Shown one piece after another: positions 1 to 8,268 of a DNA stretch of 64,000 bases (position 1 is its first letter; the number at the start of each line of letters is the position of its first letter). Source of the DNA: Chloroflexota bacterium (lineage in GTDB: Bacteria > Chloroflexota > Dormibacteria > Aeolococcales > Aeolococcaceae); NCBI GenBank assembly GCA_005880985.1, contig VBIQ01000007.1:350949-414948 (forward strand). Direction: 5' to 3'. The notes under the pieces were generated by a model. It was not told the origin of the DNA. It saw nothing but the letters and a program-made list of their open reading frames with translations, and did not search any database. Position numbers and translations under genes: made by a program.

Positions 1-469
1 CGACCCCGGCCGGGTGCTGCTGCCATTCGGCTCGCAGGCGGTCCTCGCGGAGCAGCTGTTCCGCCTCGCGGAGCTGGGCAGCCTCCTCACCCGATGCCGC
101 GACCGTCCAGCTGCCGCATCGCCGGTATCCGGTGCGCCGCGATGCCAGCAACGCGGCGCACCGCGAATGGTTCTCAAGGGTGAAGCACCACACCTCGCCG
201 GCCACGTCGCGGCCGTACTGGGCCACCGCCGCCGCGTAGTTGGCCGCGGTGCCGGCGAGCAGGAAGCCGGCGTTGCGCAAGCTGGCCCCGGCCGCCAGGT
301 GATCGCGCTCCAGCAGCACCGCGCGCAGCCGGTACCGCTGCAACCAGTGCAGCAGGCTGACCCCGGTGATCCCGCCACCGATGACCACAACGTCGGCGGA
401 CGGCGGAGCTTGAGTCGGCGGGCGCCGCCGCGATCGGCCCCACACCGGGCCGGTGTCGACGACGGTCAC
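1..469 (-). CDS. FAD-dependent oxidoreductase (DAO family), N-terminal part
   Basis: The reverse strand reads from a GTG at 469 off the left edge (about 156 codons). Near residue 26 it has a dinucleotide-binding turn, VVVIGGGITGVSLLHWL, followed by a LLERDHLAAGAS stretch, the pattern of D-amino-acid oxidase/glycine oxidase-type flavoproteins. The substrate cannot be told because the C-terminal domain lies outside the window. The GTG overlaps the TGA of the upstream lipoprotein gene by four bases (GTGA), so the two are probably translationally coupled. Family call is solid; the specific enzyme is unknown. Confidence 0.8.
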   Translation of the reverse strand, partial: MTVVDTGPVWGRSRRRPPTQAPPSADVVVIGGGITGVSLLHWLQRYRLRAVLLERDHLAAGASLRNAGFLLAGTAANYAAAVAQYGRDVAGEVWCFTLENHSRCAALLASRRTGYRRCGSWTVAASGEEAAQLREAEQLLREDRLRAEWQQHPAGV

Positions 470-1212
470 AGGCCGGCCGGGGCGGCGTACATGTCGCAGC
501 GCACCGCACGGCTCGACAGGATGACGGGGTCGTCGACGCCGCTCGCCCTCGGGGCCACCACCGTCGTCCCCCCGCCCACCACCGCGCCGCCCGCGTCGTA
601 GCAGACGGCGGTGGCGCTGACGAACGGAGGCAGCGGTGCGCTGGGCGCCGCCGTCAGCACGGCGTGCACGGTACCGAAGCCAGGGCCATTGCCGGGACAG
701 CCGGAGCAGGCCGCGGGACCGGCGGTGATCGTCGGCGGTTTGGGATCGCTGAAGCCCGCCACCGAGAGGGTGGCGACGGCGTGGTCGCCGGACGCGCGCA
801 GGTCGATGCGGCCGGCGATGGCGCTGGTCTGCTGCGGCGCCAGGGCGCCGACCTCGGCGTCTGTCTGCTGGACAGTCATCCCGGCCGGATTGACCACCGC
901 GAAGTGGACGCGCACGCCGGTGGCGGAGTGGGCGGTCGCCGAGTTGCGGACCACCGCCACCGGAACGGCGGTCTCCAGGTAGGTGCCGAGACCGACGGCG
1001 ACGAGGGCCACCGACTCGGTGTCCGGCGCGGAGGTGGGTGTCGGCGACGCCGAGGCCGTCGCCCCGGCGCTGGGCGAGGCCGGCCCCGGGGTGCGAGACG
1101 CTTGACCAGCGCCACCGCCGCAGCCGGCGATGACCAGCGTGAGCAGGGCGGCGGACGGAGCGGCGAGCCTCACCACCCCATGCAACCACACCGATTGAGA
1201 GAATGGCGGCAT
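466..1212 (-). CDS. Hypothetical lipoprotein
   Basis: Encodes an Ala/Pro/Thr-rich exported protein. A hydrophobic stretch (LLTLVIAGC) ends in a lipobox Cys, followed by a Ser/Thr/Pro linker and a compact C-terminal region with CSGC and two more Cys, possibly a beta-sandwich domain. No family is recognised. The start is uncertain: the ATG at 1212 overlaps the divergent P450 ATG at 1211 in a CATG, so one of the GTGs at 1176/1173, just before MRLAAPS-like signal residues, is a good alternative. It is coupled to the downstream FAD oxidoreductase, suggesting a shared envelope or redox role (inference). Confidence 0.65.
   Translation of the reverse strand: MPPFSQSVWLHGVVRLAAPSAALLTLVIAGCGGGAGQASRTPGPASPSAGATASASPTPTSAPDTESVALVAVGLGTYLETAVPVAVVRNSATAHSATGVRVHFAVVNPAGMTVQQTDAEVGALAPQQTSAIAGRIDLRASGDHAVATLSVAGFSDPKPPTITAGPAACSGCPGNGPGFGTVHAVLTAAPSAPLPPFVSATAVCYDAGGAVVGGGTTVVAPRASGVDDPVILSSRAVRCDMYAAPAGL
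1199..1204 (+). promoter_or_regulatory. Candidate -10 box of a leaderless P450 transcript
   Basis: GAGAAT lies six bases before the P450 ATG at 1211 and there is no Shine-Dalgarno sequence, so the mRNA may begin at or next to the start codon. The same spacing recurs at other genes in this window. No clear -35. Confidence 0.4.
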
Positions 1213-2416
1213 GAGGGTTGCCCGCCCCGAGCCGCCACTGGTCACCCCCGACTTCAACCCGTTCCTGCCCGAGGTGCACGCCGATCCCTATCCCGTGTAT
1301 CGGGCGATGCGCGAATCGGATCCGGTGCATTGGAGCCCCGACCTCGGCGTGTGGTTCCTCTCTCGCTACGACGACGTGATGGCGCTGCTGCGCGACCAGC
1401 GTTTCTCCGCCGATCGCAGCAGATCGTCGCTCTATGTCGCTCCGCCGCGCGCGGTGTACCGGTCGCTGCTCACCCTCGATCCACCCGACCACACCCGGCT
1501 GCGCGGCCTGGTGAGCAAGGCATTCACCGCGCGAGTCGTCGAGGTGCTACGGCCCCGCATCGAGGTGATCGTCGACCGGCTGCTCGACGCGGCCGCGGCT
1601 CGGGGCGAGATGGAGGCGATCACCGAATTCGCCTATCCGCTGCCGGTCACCGTGATCGCCGAGATGCTGGGGGTGCCGTCCGAGGACTGGGAACGCTTTC
1701 GCGACTGGTCGGCCGTCCTCGCCGCGAGCCTCGATCCGGTGATGCCCGAGGAGCGTTGGGCGCGCGTGTTCCCGGCGCGCGACGCCCTCTTCGACTACTT
1801 CAGGGTCATCGTCGCCGAGCGCCGCAGCCAGCCGCGGGACGACCTGATCAGTGCCATGGTGGCCGCCGAGGAGAACGGCGACGTCCTCAGCGAGCACGAG
1901 CTGCTGGTGATGTGCAACCTGCTGCTGGTCGCCGGGCACGAGACCACCGTGAACCTGCTCGGCAACGGCCTGCTCGCCCTGCTGTCCCACCCCGAGACGA
2001 TGGCCGAGCTGCGGGCGCGACCGGAGCTGATGGAGAGCGCGGTCGAAGAGCTGCTGCGCTTCGACTCGCCGGTTCAGTTCACCGGCCGGGTGGCGGTCGA
2101 GGAGGCGGTGATCGGTGGACGGAGCATCGCCCCCGGCCAATCGGTGGTCGCCATGCTCGGGGCCGTCAACCGTGACCCCGACCAGTTCCCCTCACCCGAC
2201 CGGCTGGACCTCGCGCGCAGCCCCAACCTGCACCTCGCCTTCGGTCGGGGCATCCACTTCTGCCTGGGGGCCCCGCTGGCGCGACTCGAGGGGCAGATCG
2301 CGTTGACCGCGCTGCTGCGGCGATTCCCGCGCATGCGCCTCGGCGCGGCCGGACCGCGGCTACGCGACACCGTGGTGCTCCGCGGCCTCAGCTGTCTCCC
2401 CCTGCTGCTCCGCTGA
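1211..2416 (+). CDS. Cytochrome P450 (bacterial class I type)
   Basis: A 401-residue soluble P450 monooxygenase. It has the I-helix oxygen-binding motif AGHETT near residue 242, the K-helix ExxR in EELLRF near 279-282, and the haem loop [10 protein letters not shown] with the thiolate Cys at about 351. Length is normal and there is no membrane anchor, so it is cytoplasmic and needs a separate ferredoxin and reductase; neither gene is nearby. The divergent neighbour encodes a lipoprotein. No biosynthetic cluster surrounds it, so substrate is unknown (detoxification or lipid/terpenoid hydroxylation are both possible). Confidence 0.95.
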   Translation: MRVARPEPPLVTPDFNPFLPEVHADPYPVYRAMRESDPVHWSPDLGVWFLSRYDDVMALLRDQRFSADRSRSSLYVAPPRAVYRSLLTLDPPDHTRLRGLVSKAFTARVVEVLRPRIEVIVDRLLDAAAARGEMEAITEFAYPLPVTVIAEMLGVPSEDWERFRDWSAVLAASLDPVMPEERWARVFPARDALFDYFRVIVAERRSQPRDDLISAMVAAEENGDVLSEHELLVMCNLLLVAGHETTVNLLGNGLLALLSHPETMAELRARPELMESAVEELLRFDSPVQFTGRVAVEEAVIGGRSIAPGQSVVAMLGAVNRDPDQFPSPDRLDLARSPNLHLAFGRGIHFCLGAPLARLEGQIALTALLRRFPRMRLGAAGPRLRDTVVLRGLSCLPLLLR

Positions 2417-2432
2417 GCGGCGGCACCGCTCA
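2414..2432 (+). terminator. Short hairpin at P450 stop codon
   Basis: TGAGCGG-CGGCA-CCGCTCA is a perfect 7-bp stem with a 5-base loop that includes the P450 stop codon. There is no U-tract, so it is only a possible attenuator or terminator. Confidence 0.3.
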
Positions 2433-2584
2433 CCACCTGCGTGGTCGATCCATGGCGGCGTCGCCGAAAGCCCGGCACCCTGTAGGAGACGTGGCGCCGC
2501 CGGGCTAGGATTGGCGATCATGGTCCCGCCGGCGGCGTCCCCGCCGGCTGCCGCGGTCCGCGACATCGACCCGGAGGGCCTCAG

Positions 2585-2788
2585 ATGCTCGACGAGATGG
2601 ATCTCACCGTCGATCCCACCACCGAGGCGGCCGACGAGCTGAGCATCCGCGAGACGCGGTTGTGCGCCGGGTGCGGCCGGCCCGAGTCGCACTGGCGCGA
2701 GAACGACGGCGCCGGATATCTCGCCAACGACGGTCACACCTACTGCTGTCGCGGTTGTGCCGACCAGACGGGCTGCACCTGCGGCTGA
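2585..2788 (+). CDS. Small Cys-rich metal-binding protein (metallothionein-like)
   Basis: A 67-residue protein with eight Cys in its second half: a CAGC pair, then YCCRGC and a terminal CTC after a His. The YCC-x-GCA-x-x-TGC-x-C ending resembles small bacterial metallothioneins and Zn/Cu-binding peptides. The start has a good GGAGG eight bases upstream. A TAGGAT box near 2506 could be its promoter. The next gene begins one base after its stop, so the two are translationally coupled. Zinc, copper or cadmium sequestration is the likely role, but the metal is inferred. Confidence 0.75.
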   Translation: MLDEMDLTVDPTTEAADELSIRETRLCAGCGRPESHWRENDGAGYLANDGHTYCCRGCADQTGCTCG

Positions 2789-2789
2789 A

Positions 2790-3497
2790 ATGGCAGACCC
2801 CGCAGCGCTCGCCGACCTCGACCCCTTCGACCTCCTCGATACCGAGACCGGGCGCCTCGACCGGCACTTCGCCTCGCTGGACGCGCCTGCGTGGGAGGCG
2901 CCGTCGCGCTGCGCCGGGTGGCGGACCCGCGACGTGCTGGCGCATCTCTGCGGCAGCGAGGAGTACAACCGCGCCTGCCTCGACGACCGGCTTGCGGACC
3001 TGTTCGCACAGGCTCAGGGGGAGTCGATCAGCGGCGTCGATGACTTCAACGCCTGGCAGGTGCGTCGACGGCTCGATCGCCCGGTCGGCGAGGTGCTGAC
3101 CGAGTGGCGGGCGGCCAACGCCGACAGCCGCCGGCGCATGCGCGAGCGCGGCCGCGACGGGCTGCTGCCGACCATGGTGGGTCCCTACCCGGTGGGCTTG
3201 CAGGCCTTCCACCTCGCTGTCGAGGGGGCGGTCCACGCCGACGACATCGGCGCCCCGGTGACGCCCGCCGAGGCTCCGGCGCGCATCGCCTGGCAGGCGC
3301 GCTTCGCCCGCTTCGCCATCGCCGAGGCCAACCGACCGGCGCGCCTCGAGCGCCAGGACAGCAGCAACCGCGTCCGTCTGGGCGACGAGGTGGCGACCCT
3401 CGACGACGGCGAGCTGGTCGCCGCCGTCACCGCCCGGCTTCCCGAGCAGCACCCGCTCACCCCGGGGCTGCGTGCGGCCCTGCGAGTGCTCGCCTGA
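2790..3497 (+). CDS. DinB/maleylpyruvate isomerase-like (MDMPI N-terminal) protein
   Basis: A 235-residue four-helix-bundle protein. It carries the family signature W-x-x-PSRCAGWRTRDVLAHL near residue 35 and a second metal patch with ExxxH (AVEGAVHADD, around residue 150), matching the His, Glu, His zinc site of mycothiol-dependent maleylpyruvate isomerase. Members act as thiol-dependent isomerases or S-transferases, often using mycothiol. The ATG at 2790 is preferred over an upstream in-frame start because it begins the conserved domain and sits one base after the stop of the Cys-rich protein. Exact reaction unknown. Confidence 0.85.
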   Translation: MADPAALADLDPFDLLDTETGRLDRHFASLDAPAWEAPSRCAGWRTRDVLAHLCGSEEYNRACLDDRLADLFAQAQGESISGVDDFNAWQVRRRLDRPVGEVLTEWRAANADSRRRMRERGRDGLLPTMVGPYPVGLQAFHLAVEGAVHADDIGAPVTPAEAPARIAWQARFARFAIAEANRPARLERQDSSNRVRLGDEVATLDDGELVAAVTARLPEQHPLTPGLRAALRVLA

Positions 3498-3574
3498 CGC
3501 GTAGACATCACCCGGCGCGGCGGGTATCCTCGCCCGGCGCGCGGCATCATGCTGCGGCGAGAGGAGGTGCACCG

Positions 3575-3820
3575 ATGCCGAAGTACATGGACTACCACGC
3601 CGGCCTGCAGCTGCCCCAGGCGGCCATCGATCAGATCCGGGACGATACCCGCTCGGGCAAGAAGGACGCGTTCGGCGTTCGCCAGCTCGAGCTCTACCAC
3701 AACCCCGAGGGCCGGGTGTACTGCCTGCTGGAAGGACCCGACGCCGAGTCGGTGCGCAAGCATCACGCGGCGCTCGGCGTCGATTGCGGCGACGTGCACG
3801 AGGTGAGCAGCCTGCTCTGA
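3575..3820 (+). CDS. DUF4242 (SCO4226-type nickel-binding-like) protein
   Basis: An 81-residue ferredoxin-fold protein beginning MPKYMDYHAG, with YHNPEGRVYCLLEGPDAESV and a terminal H-x-x-LGVDCGDVHEV. This matches DUF4242, whose Streptomyces member SCO4226 binds nickel through His and Cys residues. A strong GAGGAGG precedes the ATG and a TATCCT box near 3525 is a candidate -10. It follows two other predicted metal/thiol proteins on the same strand. Binding of nickel here is inferred, not shown. Confidence 0.8.
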   Translation: MPKYMDYHAGLQLPQAAIDQIRDDTRSGKKDAFGVRQLELYHNPEGRVYCLLEGPDAESVRKHHAALGVDCGDVHEVSSLL

Positions 3821-3837
3821 CTCCACGCGGCCGCGGC

Positions 3838-4566
3838 TCACCTGAAGCCGTAGAGGCCCTCGTGAAAGTCACCGGTCTCGATCCACCGGTGGATCACCAG
3901 GTCGACCACCGCGTCGTCGACCTCGGTGGCACCGAGACGGCGGGCATTCCCCTCGACCGCCTCCAGCACCTGCCCCTGCACAAACTCTGGGATACCGTCG
4001 AAGCGGGATCGCGCTGACGCGGTCCAGGGAAGCGCGTCGCGGTCGCGGTCCTTGATGGCGTGCGACACGCGCCCCCACATCTCGTACTTCACCTGCATCA
4101 CCTCGGGGGTGACGGTGGTGCCCAGGCCCAGCTTGTGCGCGGTCCACTCCACCCGCCAGCGAGTCAGCTCGCGACAGAAGTCGGGAACCTCGGCGAGGCG
4201 CGCCTCCGCCTCCGGCGTCCAGGTGAAGGCGGCGACGCCGGTCCGGTCGCTGAGCGGATGTCCGTATCCCAGCTTGCGGCCGAGGGTGCGCACGAACAGT
4301 TCGGTGATTCGCTCCGCACTCCGCTGGTCGGCACGCGACTCGACCGCGCGCACCGCCATGCTCGCGGCCCGGTTCTCGTCCAGCCGGCTGGCGCCGGCGG
4401 CGGCGCGGCCGGTGGCCTCGGCGGCGTCGCGCGCGCCCGCCTCCCACAACGGGGTGGCACGGCCCGCGCGGGCTCCACTCACCGGGCAGGACGCCGGTGG
4501 CATCTCCGCCGGCTCGTCGCCGTGGGGGAAGGGGCAACCCGACGCGCGGGGGGCAGCGCTCACCAC
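3838..4566 (-). CDS. Protein with two PCP_red-like repeats
   Basis: A 242-residue protein without transmembrane segments. Residues 116-161 (FTWTPEAEARLAEVPDF then GTTVTPEVM) and 181-228 (LPWTASARSRFDGIPEF then VDLVIHRW) are two copies of the small helical module found at the C-terminus of light-independent protochlorophyllide reductase subunit B (PCP_red). The N-terminus holds CPFPHG and CPVSGA, possible metal or Fe-S ligands. No chlorophyll genes are in the window. Function is unknown; a redox or cofactor-binding role is an inference. It ends head-to-tail before the sigma factor gene start side with a short gap. Confidence 0.75.
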   Translation of the reverse strand: MVSAAPRASGCPFPHGDEPAEMPPASCPVSGARAGRATPLWEAGARDAAEATGRAAAGASRLDENRAASMAVRAVESRADQRSAERITELFVRTLGRKLGYGHPLSDRTGVAAFTWTPEAEARLAEVPDFCRELTRWRVEWTAHKLGLGTTVTPEVMQVKYEMWGRVSHAIKDRDRDALPWTASARSRFDGIPEFVQGQVLEAVEGNARRLGATEVDDAVVDLVIHRWIETGDFHEGLYGFR

Positions 4567-4599
4567 CGCAAGGCTAGCGGACCGGCCCAGCCGGTTGGG

Positions 4600-5757
4600 T
4601 CAGTCGACGAGCTCGGCGACGCGGCGGCGCCGCTCGGGGGCGCGAAGCTTGCGGATGGCGACGTTCTCGATCTGCCGGATGCGCTCGCGGCTCATCGCGA
4701 AGCGGCGGCCGATCTCCTCGAGGGTGCGCTCGTGGCCGTCGACCAGCCCGAACCGGAGCTGGATGACGCGACGCTCCCGGGGTGCCAGGGTGTCGAGCAG
4801 CTCCTCCACGCTCTGTCGCAGCATCACCCGCCCCGCCTCCTCGGACGGCGCCGGGCTGGCGGTGTCCTCGATGAAGTCGCCGAGCAGGCTCTCCTCGTCC
4901 TCGTCGCCGACAGGCTTGTCCAGCGAGATCGGCTCGCGGGCAGCCCGCCGCATCTCCGCGACGCGCTCGGGCACCACCCCCATCTCCTCGGCGATCTCCT
5001 CGTCCGAGGGCTCGCGGCCCAGCCCCGCCCACAGGTCGCGCGACACCCGGGTCATGCGGTTCACCACCTCGACCATGTGCACCGGCAGGCGCACGGTGCG
5101 CCCCTGATCTGCCAGCCCGCGGGTGACCGACTGGCGGATCCACCAGGTGGCGTAGGTGGAGAACTTGAATCCGCGGCGGTGGTCGAACTTCTCCACCGCC
5201 CGCATCAGCCCGAGATTGCCCTCCTGGATGAGGTCGAGCAGCGAGAGTCCGCGCCCCATGTACTTCTTGGCGATCGACACCACCAGCCGGAGGTTGGCCT
5301 CGGTCAGCTGGGCGCGAGCATCCTCGTCACCGGCCTCGATGCTCTGGGCGAGGTCGACCTCCTGCTGCTTGGTGAGCAGCGGCACCCGCCCGATCTCCCG
5401 CAGGTAGGCGCGCACCGAATCGTCGAGGCTGGGCTCGGTGTCCCAGACCTGCTCCGCCTCGTCGTCGCCGGCGGCGGCCAGCTCGTCGGCCTCGCTGACC
5501 ACCTCGATGCCAATGGCGCGAAAGGCCCCGATCAGGCGCTCGAGGGCCTCCTCCTCCGGCTCGAAGGGCGGAAACGCGTCGAGGATCTCGTCAACGGTGA
5601 GCTCGCCGTGCTCCTTGCCGCGTACGATCAGGCGCTCGGCGACGAGTTCGAGATCCTCGGACGGGTGCGCGGCATCGGCCCCGGGGACGGGGCTGAGGAA
5701 GGTCGCCTGCTGAGCCATGCTCAGACGCGGCCGAACGCCGCGCACGTTGGTACTCAT
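4600..5757 (-). CDS. RNA polymerase sigma-70 family factor (RpoD/HrdB-like, group 1/2)
   Basis: A 385-residue sigma factor. It has a region 1.1-like start ([15 protein letters not shown]), region 1.2 ([18 protein letters not shown]), the region 2 core ([37 protein letters not shown] in pieces), region 3 and a region 4 HTH ([20 protein letters not shown]). The 1.1 domain is short and there is no long non-conserved insert, as in actinobacterial-type housekeeping or close alternative sigmas. The ATG at 5757 is preferred; an internal ATG at 5718 is possible. A TATCCT box lies about 70 bases upstream. It may be the primary sigma, whose consensus -10/-35 elements appear elsewhere in the window. Confidence 0.93.
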   Translation of the reverse strand: MSTNVRGVRPRLSMAQQATFLSPVPGADAAHPSEDLELVAERLIVRGKEHGELTVDEILDAFPPFEPEEEALERLIGAFRAIGIEVVSEADELAAAGDDEAEQVWDTEPSLDDSVRAYLREIGRVPLLTKQQEVDLAQSIEAGDEDARAQLTEANLRLVVSIAKKYMGRGLSLLDLIQEGNLGLMRAVEKFDHRRGFKFSTYATWWIRQSVTRGLADQGRTVRLPVHMVEVVNRMTRVSRDLWAGLGREPSDEEIAEEMGVVPERVAEMRRAAREPISLDKPVGDEDEESLLGDFIEDTASPAPSEEAGRVMLRQSVEELLDTLAPRERRVIQLRFGLVDGHERTLEEIGRRFAMSRERIRQIENVAIRKLRAPERRRRVAELVD

Positions 5758-5896
5758 GGTTGGGTGAGCGACACGGCCGCCGCCGGTCCGGGGCACCCGG
5801 ACACGACCGATCGCACGAGCCGTCGCGCAGCTTCAGGATACCCTGGACGGCCCCCGGCCATACAGGCACCGCCGCCCCCGCTGACGCTCCGCCGGG

Positions 5897-6829
5897 TCAG
5901 CCGAGGCCGCTGACGAAGCCCTGCCGCCAGCTGGGGAAGGCGGGCCGCCAGCCGAGCTCCCGCCCCGCCTTCTGATTGGAGGCCCCGCGCTGCCGGGTCG
6001 CGCTCTCCGCCACCTGCCGCCCGGCGACCAGACGGGCGAGAAGGGTAGGGATACGAAGCGGCCGAGGTGCACCCAGGGCCGCGGCATAGGCGGGCAGCCA
6101 CAGCCGCGTGGGAGCGGGGTCGTCGTCGACGATGTTGTAGACGCCGGGGGCTCCCCGCTCCACCGCCGCCACCGTCGCGGCAGCGGCGTCGTCGACGTGG
6201 ACGAAGGAGAAGATGCCAGCTCCCGAGCCGACGACCGGAAAGCGCCGCCGCCGCACCTCTCCGGCGATGGAGCCGTCCGCCGCGAAATGGGTTCCGGGAC
6301 CGTAGAAGTAGCCGTAGCGGAGCACGACGCCGTGGAGTCCGTCGGCGTGCAGAACCTGCTGTTCCAGGTCGAGCACGGCGGCCATGGCCTCGCCGAAGGG
6401 TGCGGGCGCTCCGACGATTGGGCGTGCGTCCTCGTCTTTGACCGGACCTCCCTCGGGTGCGTAAAGAAAGGCGATGCTCTGCGCGATCAACCGGTGTGCC
6501 CCGGCGGCGCGAGCGGCGGCAACGAGGATGCCGGTGCCCTCACGCCGCAAGCGGTTGGTCCCGGTGTAGTCGGTGCGGCGAGGGTTGAAGACCGCCGGCA
6601 GATCGGTGAGCTCGTGCACCACCACCTCGGGATGGGCGGCGCGCATCGCCTGCTCCACCGCGGCCGCATCGAAGACGTCGCAGACGACGGCATCGACGCC
6701 CATCCGCTCCAGCGCCCGCGCCTTCTCCGCGGAGCGGGTCATGCCGGTCACCTGATGACCGGCGGCGCGCAAGCCCGACGCGAGAGGCCGGCCGATGGCA
6801 CCCGTGACCCCGGCGACGAAGACCCTCAT
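5897..6829 (-). CDS. NAD-dependent epimerase/dehydratase-like protein (atypical SDR)
   Basis: A 310-residue extended short-chain dehydrogenase/reductase fold. The nucleotide motif VAGVTGAIGRP is at residues 5-15, and NIVDDDPAP near residue 245 is typical of extended SDRs. The usual catalytic YxxxK is not there: at the expected spacing after Ser118 the sequence is FGEAM (145-149). It may therefore be a non-enzymatic NAD(P) sensor or use another residue. The ATG at 6829 begins directly with the beta-strand of the Rossmann fold. The gene stands between the sigma factor and a GerW gene on the same strand. Confidence 0.85.
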   Translation of the reverse strand: MRVFVAGVTGAIGRPLASGLRAAGHQVTGMTRSAEKARALERMGVDAVVCDVFDAAAVEQAMRAAHPEVVVHELTDLPAVFNPRRTDYTGTNRLRREGTGILVAAARAAGAHRLIAQSIAFLYAPEGGPVKDEDARPIVGAPAPFGEAMAAVLDLEQQVLHADGLHGVVLRYGYFYGPGTHFAADGSIAGEVRRRRFPVVGSGAGIFSFVHVDDAAAATVAAVERGAPGVYNIVDDDPAPTRLWLPAYAAALGAPRPLRIPTLLARLVAGRQVAESATRQRGASNQKAGRELGWRPAFPSWRQGFVSGLG

Positions 6830-6872
6830 CGCCGTGGATGTCAGTGATGACGCCGACTGCCTGCCGGCGAGC

Positions 6873-7253
6873 TCATCCCTGGCGGCGCCGTCGCAACGCG
6901 CGACGCAGGAAGGCACGGCGGGAGCGAGCGCGAACCACCGTCCGCACCGTGAGCAGAGCGACGATCGCCACCAGCTGACCACCCATGATGATGCGGTTGA
7001 CATCGAGCGCGGGCTGCCAGGTGACCTGCTCGCCGCGGATCACGTACGCGCCGACCGGCCGCGCCACCATGCCGAAGCCTCCACCGCCACCCTCGCCTGC
7101 ACCCTCCGCGCCGGTACCGGCCCCTGCTCCCCATCCACCGCGGATGGCGACCACCGAGATCAGGGTGATCCCATTCTTCTCGTACGGCTCGCCGGTGACA
7201 CGCCGCACCGTCATCGTGTCCTGCGCTTGACGCACGACTTCCTGGATGTCCAT
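6873..7253 (-). CDS. GerW/YtfJ-family protein
   Basis: A 126-residue protein of the sporulation YtfJ/GerW family: TVRRVTGEPYEKNGITLI, a Gly-rich GEGGGGGFG segment around residue 55, VGAYVIRGEQVTW, then a hydrophobic segment (IIMGGQLVAIVALLTV) and an Arg-rich tail. In Bacillus the family acts in spores, but it is widespread in non-sporulating Actinobacteria and Chloroflexi with unknown function. The C-terminal membrane segment suggests attachment to the inner face of the membrane. It lies 80 bases after the zinc-finger membrane protein gene on the same strand. Confidence 0.8.
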   Translation of the reverse strand: MDIQEVVRQAQDTMTVRRVTGEPYEKNGITLISVVAIRGGWGAGAGTGAEGAGEGGGGGFGMVARPVGAYVIRGEQVTWQPALDVNRIIMGGQLVAIVALLTVRTVVRARSRRAFLRRALRRRRQG

Positions 7254-7333
7254 CGCTGGGCCCCTCCGAGCACCTCCGCCGTCTGCGTTGAGAGTACCGA
7301 GCGCGGAGGCGGCGGCGCTGGTTTCCCTGCGAG

Positions 7334-8167
7334 CTACGGGTGCGGCGGTGGAGTGGGCAGCGGTGGCAGCACCGAGGTGGGGGCCGGTGTGGGCGACGTC
7401 GAGGGCGAGGGCGACGGAGCGGCTGTGGGCGAGGACGCCGGCGCCGACGGCGGTGACGGACGAAGGGTGGGTTCGCCGGCCGCTGCGGCCTGCGACGGTG
7501 CGCTGAGCGGCGCCGCGGGCGCTGTCGAAGGCGTCGACGAGCCGGCCGGCTCGGCCGAGGGTGTCAGCGCCGGCGCGGCCGAGGCCGCGCCGGAGAGCGG
7601 GGCGCGGGACGGCGCTGGCGACACCGACGGAGATGCCGGGGAGCGGAGCGGATGGCTTGCCGATCCCGTCGCCGCCCAGAGGATGCCGGCGGCCAGGCCG
7701 CTGCAGACAACCCCGCCGGCGACCAGCGGGAACCAGCGTCGCGCTGGTACTGGTGCTCGAACCGGTGGCGGAGACACCGGCCCCATGGCACGGGCAGCCG
7801 GCGCCGGCTTGGTCGGCGGCGGTGGCATGACGGCGGTGCGCGGCGTGAGCGATGCCGCCTGGGCGCGGCAGAAGCCACAGCCGTCGAGATGGCTGCGAAC
7901 GGCATCACCCGCAGCCGGGCTCAGCTGCCACGCCGCGTACTCGCCGAGCATCGGGTGCACCAGGCAGCAGCGACGAAGGAACTGGATGTCGTCGTGCATG
8001 CGCGCGCACTCCGTGCAGCTCACGAAGTGTCGGGTCAGCGCTGTCGCGTCGTCTGCGGACGTCTCGAGGGCGGCGCCCTCGTACCGTGCGAGAAGGGTGG
8101 CGCGGAAGCCGGCGCAGTCCGCCCGCGCGGCGGCGGTGTACGTCTCCCCTTCCCTTCCCGGCTGCAT
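7334..8167 (-). CDS. Zinc-finger transmembrane protein with Pro-rich tail (anti-sigma-like)
   Basis: A 277-residue protein. Two putative zinc knuckles are present: H47-x3-C51-x2-C54 followed by FLRRCC, and H93-x3-C97-x2-C100. A Pro-rich linker leads to one transmembrane helix near 145-167 and a long extracytoplasmic Ser/Pro/Ala tail ending PPLPTPPPHP. This is the layout of ZAS-type anti-sigma factors, but no ECF sigma gene is adjacent. A second gene at 15612 encodes a clear paralog of exactly the same length. The ATG at 8167 is chosen over an upstream start at 8278 because it removes non-conserved sequence and the divergent kinase region. Confidence 0.8.
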   Translation of the reverse strand: MQPGREGETYTAAARADCAGFRATLLARYEGAALETSADDATALTRHFVSCTECARMHDDIQFLRRCCLVHPMLGEYAAWQLSPAAGDAVRSHLDGCGFCRAQAASLTPRTAVMPPPPTKPAPAARAMGPVSPPPVRAPVPARRWFPLVAGGVVCSGLAAGILWAATGSASHPLRSPASPSVSPAPSRAPLSGAASAAPALTPSAEPAGSSTPSTAPAAPLSAPSQAAAAGEPTLRPSPPSAPASSPTAAPSPSPSTSPTPAPTSVLPPLPTPPPHP

Positions 8168-8268
8168 GAGTGGGGCTGGTCCTCGTGGCGGGTCGCCCCC
8201 CTCAGCCCGCGCATTCAACCACGCGTCGGCGTCGATCCGCGAGCGCCGGGCGAGGGGCCGCTCTTGCC

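Noticed and set aside
664..2175. Long plus-strand frame overlapping the lipoprotein and P450 genes
   Set aside because: Arg/Gly/Ala-rich shadow frame of high-GC coding DNA; the P450 and lipoprotein frames explain it. Many similar long antisense frames (for example 10872-12434, 18051-19595, 49364-51304) were rejected for the same reason.
1211..2416. Natural-product gene cluster around the P450
   Set aside because: Neighbours are a lipoprotein, small metal-binding proteins and a sigma factor; no synthase or tailoring set.
6873..7253. Evidence for sporulation
   Set aside because: GerW/YtfJ proteins occur widely in non-sporulators; no other spore gene is in the window.
7334..7700. Low-complexity repeat element
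   Set aside because: The sequence encodes the Pro/Ser/Ala-rich outer tail of a membrane protein in frame, so it is not a separate DNA repeat.
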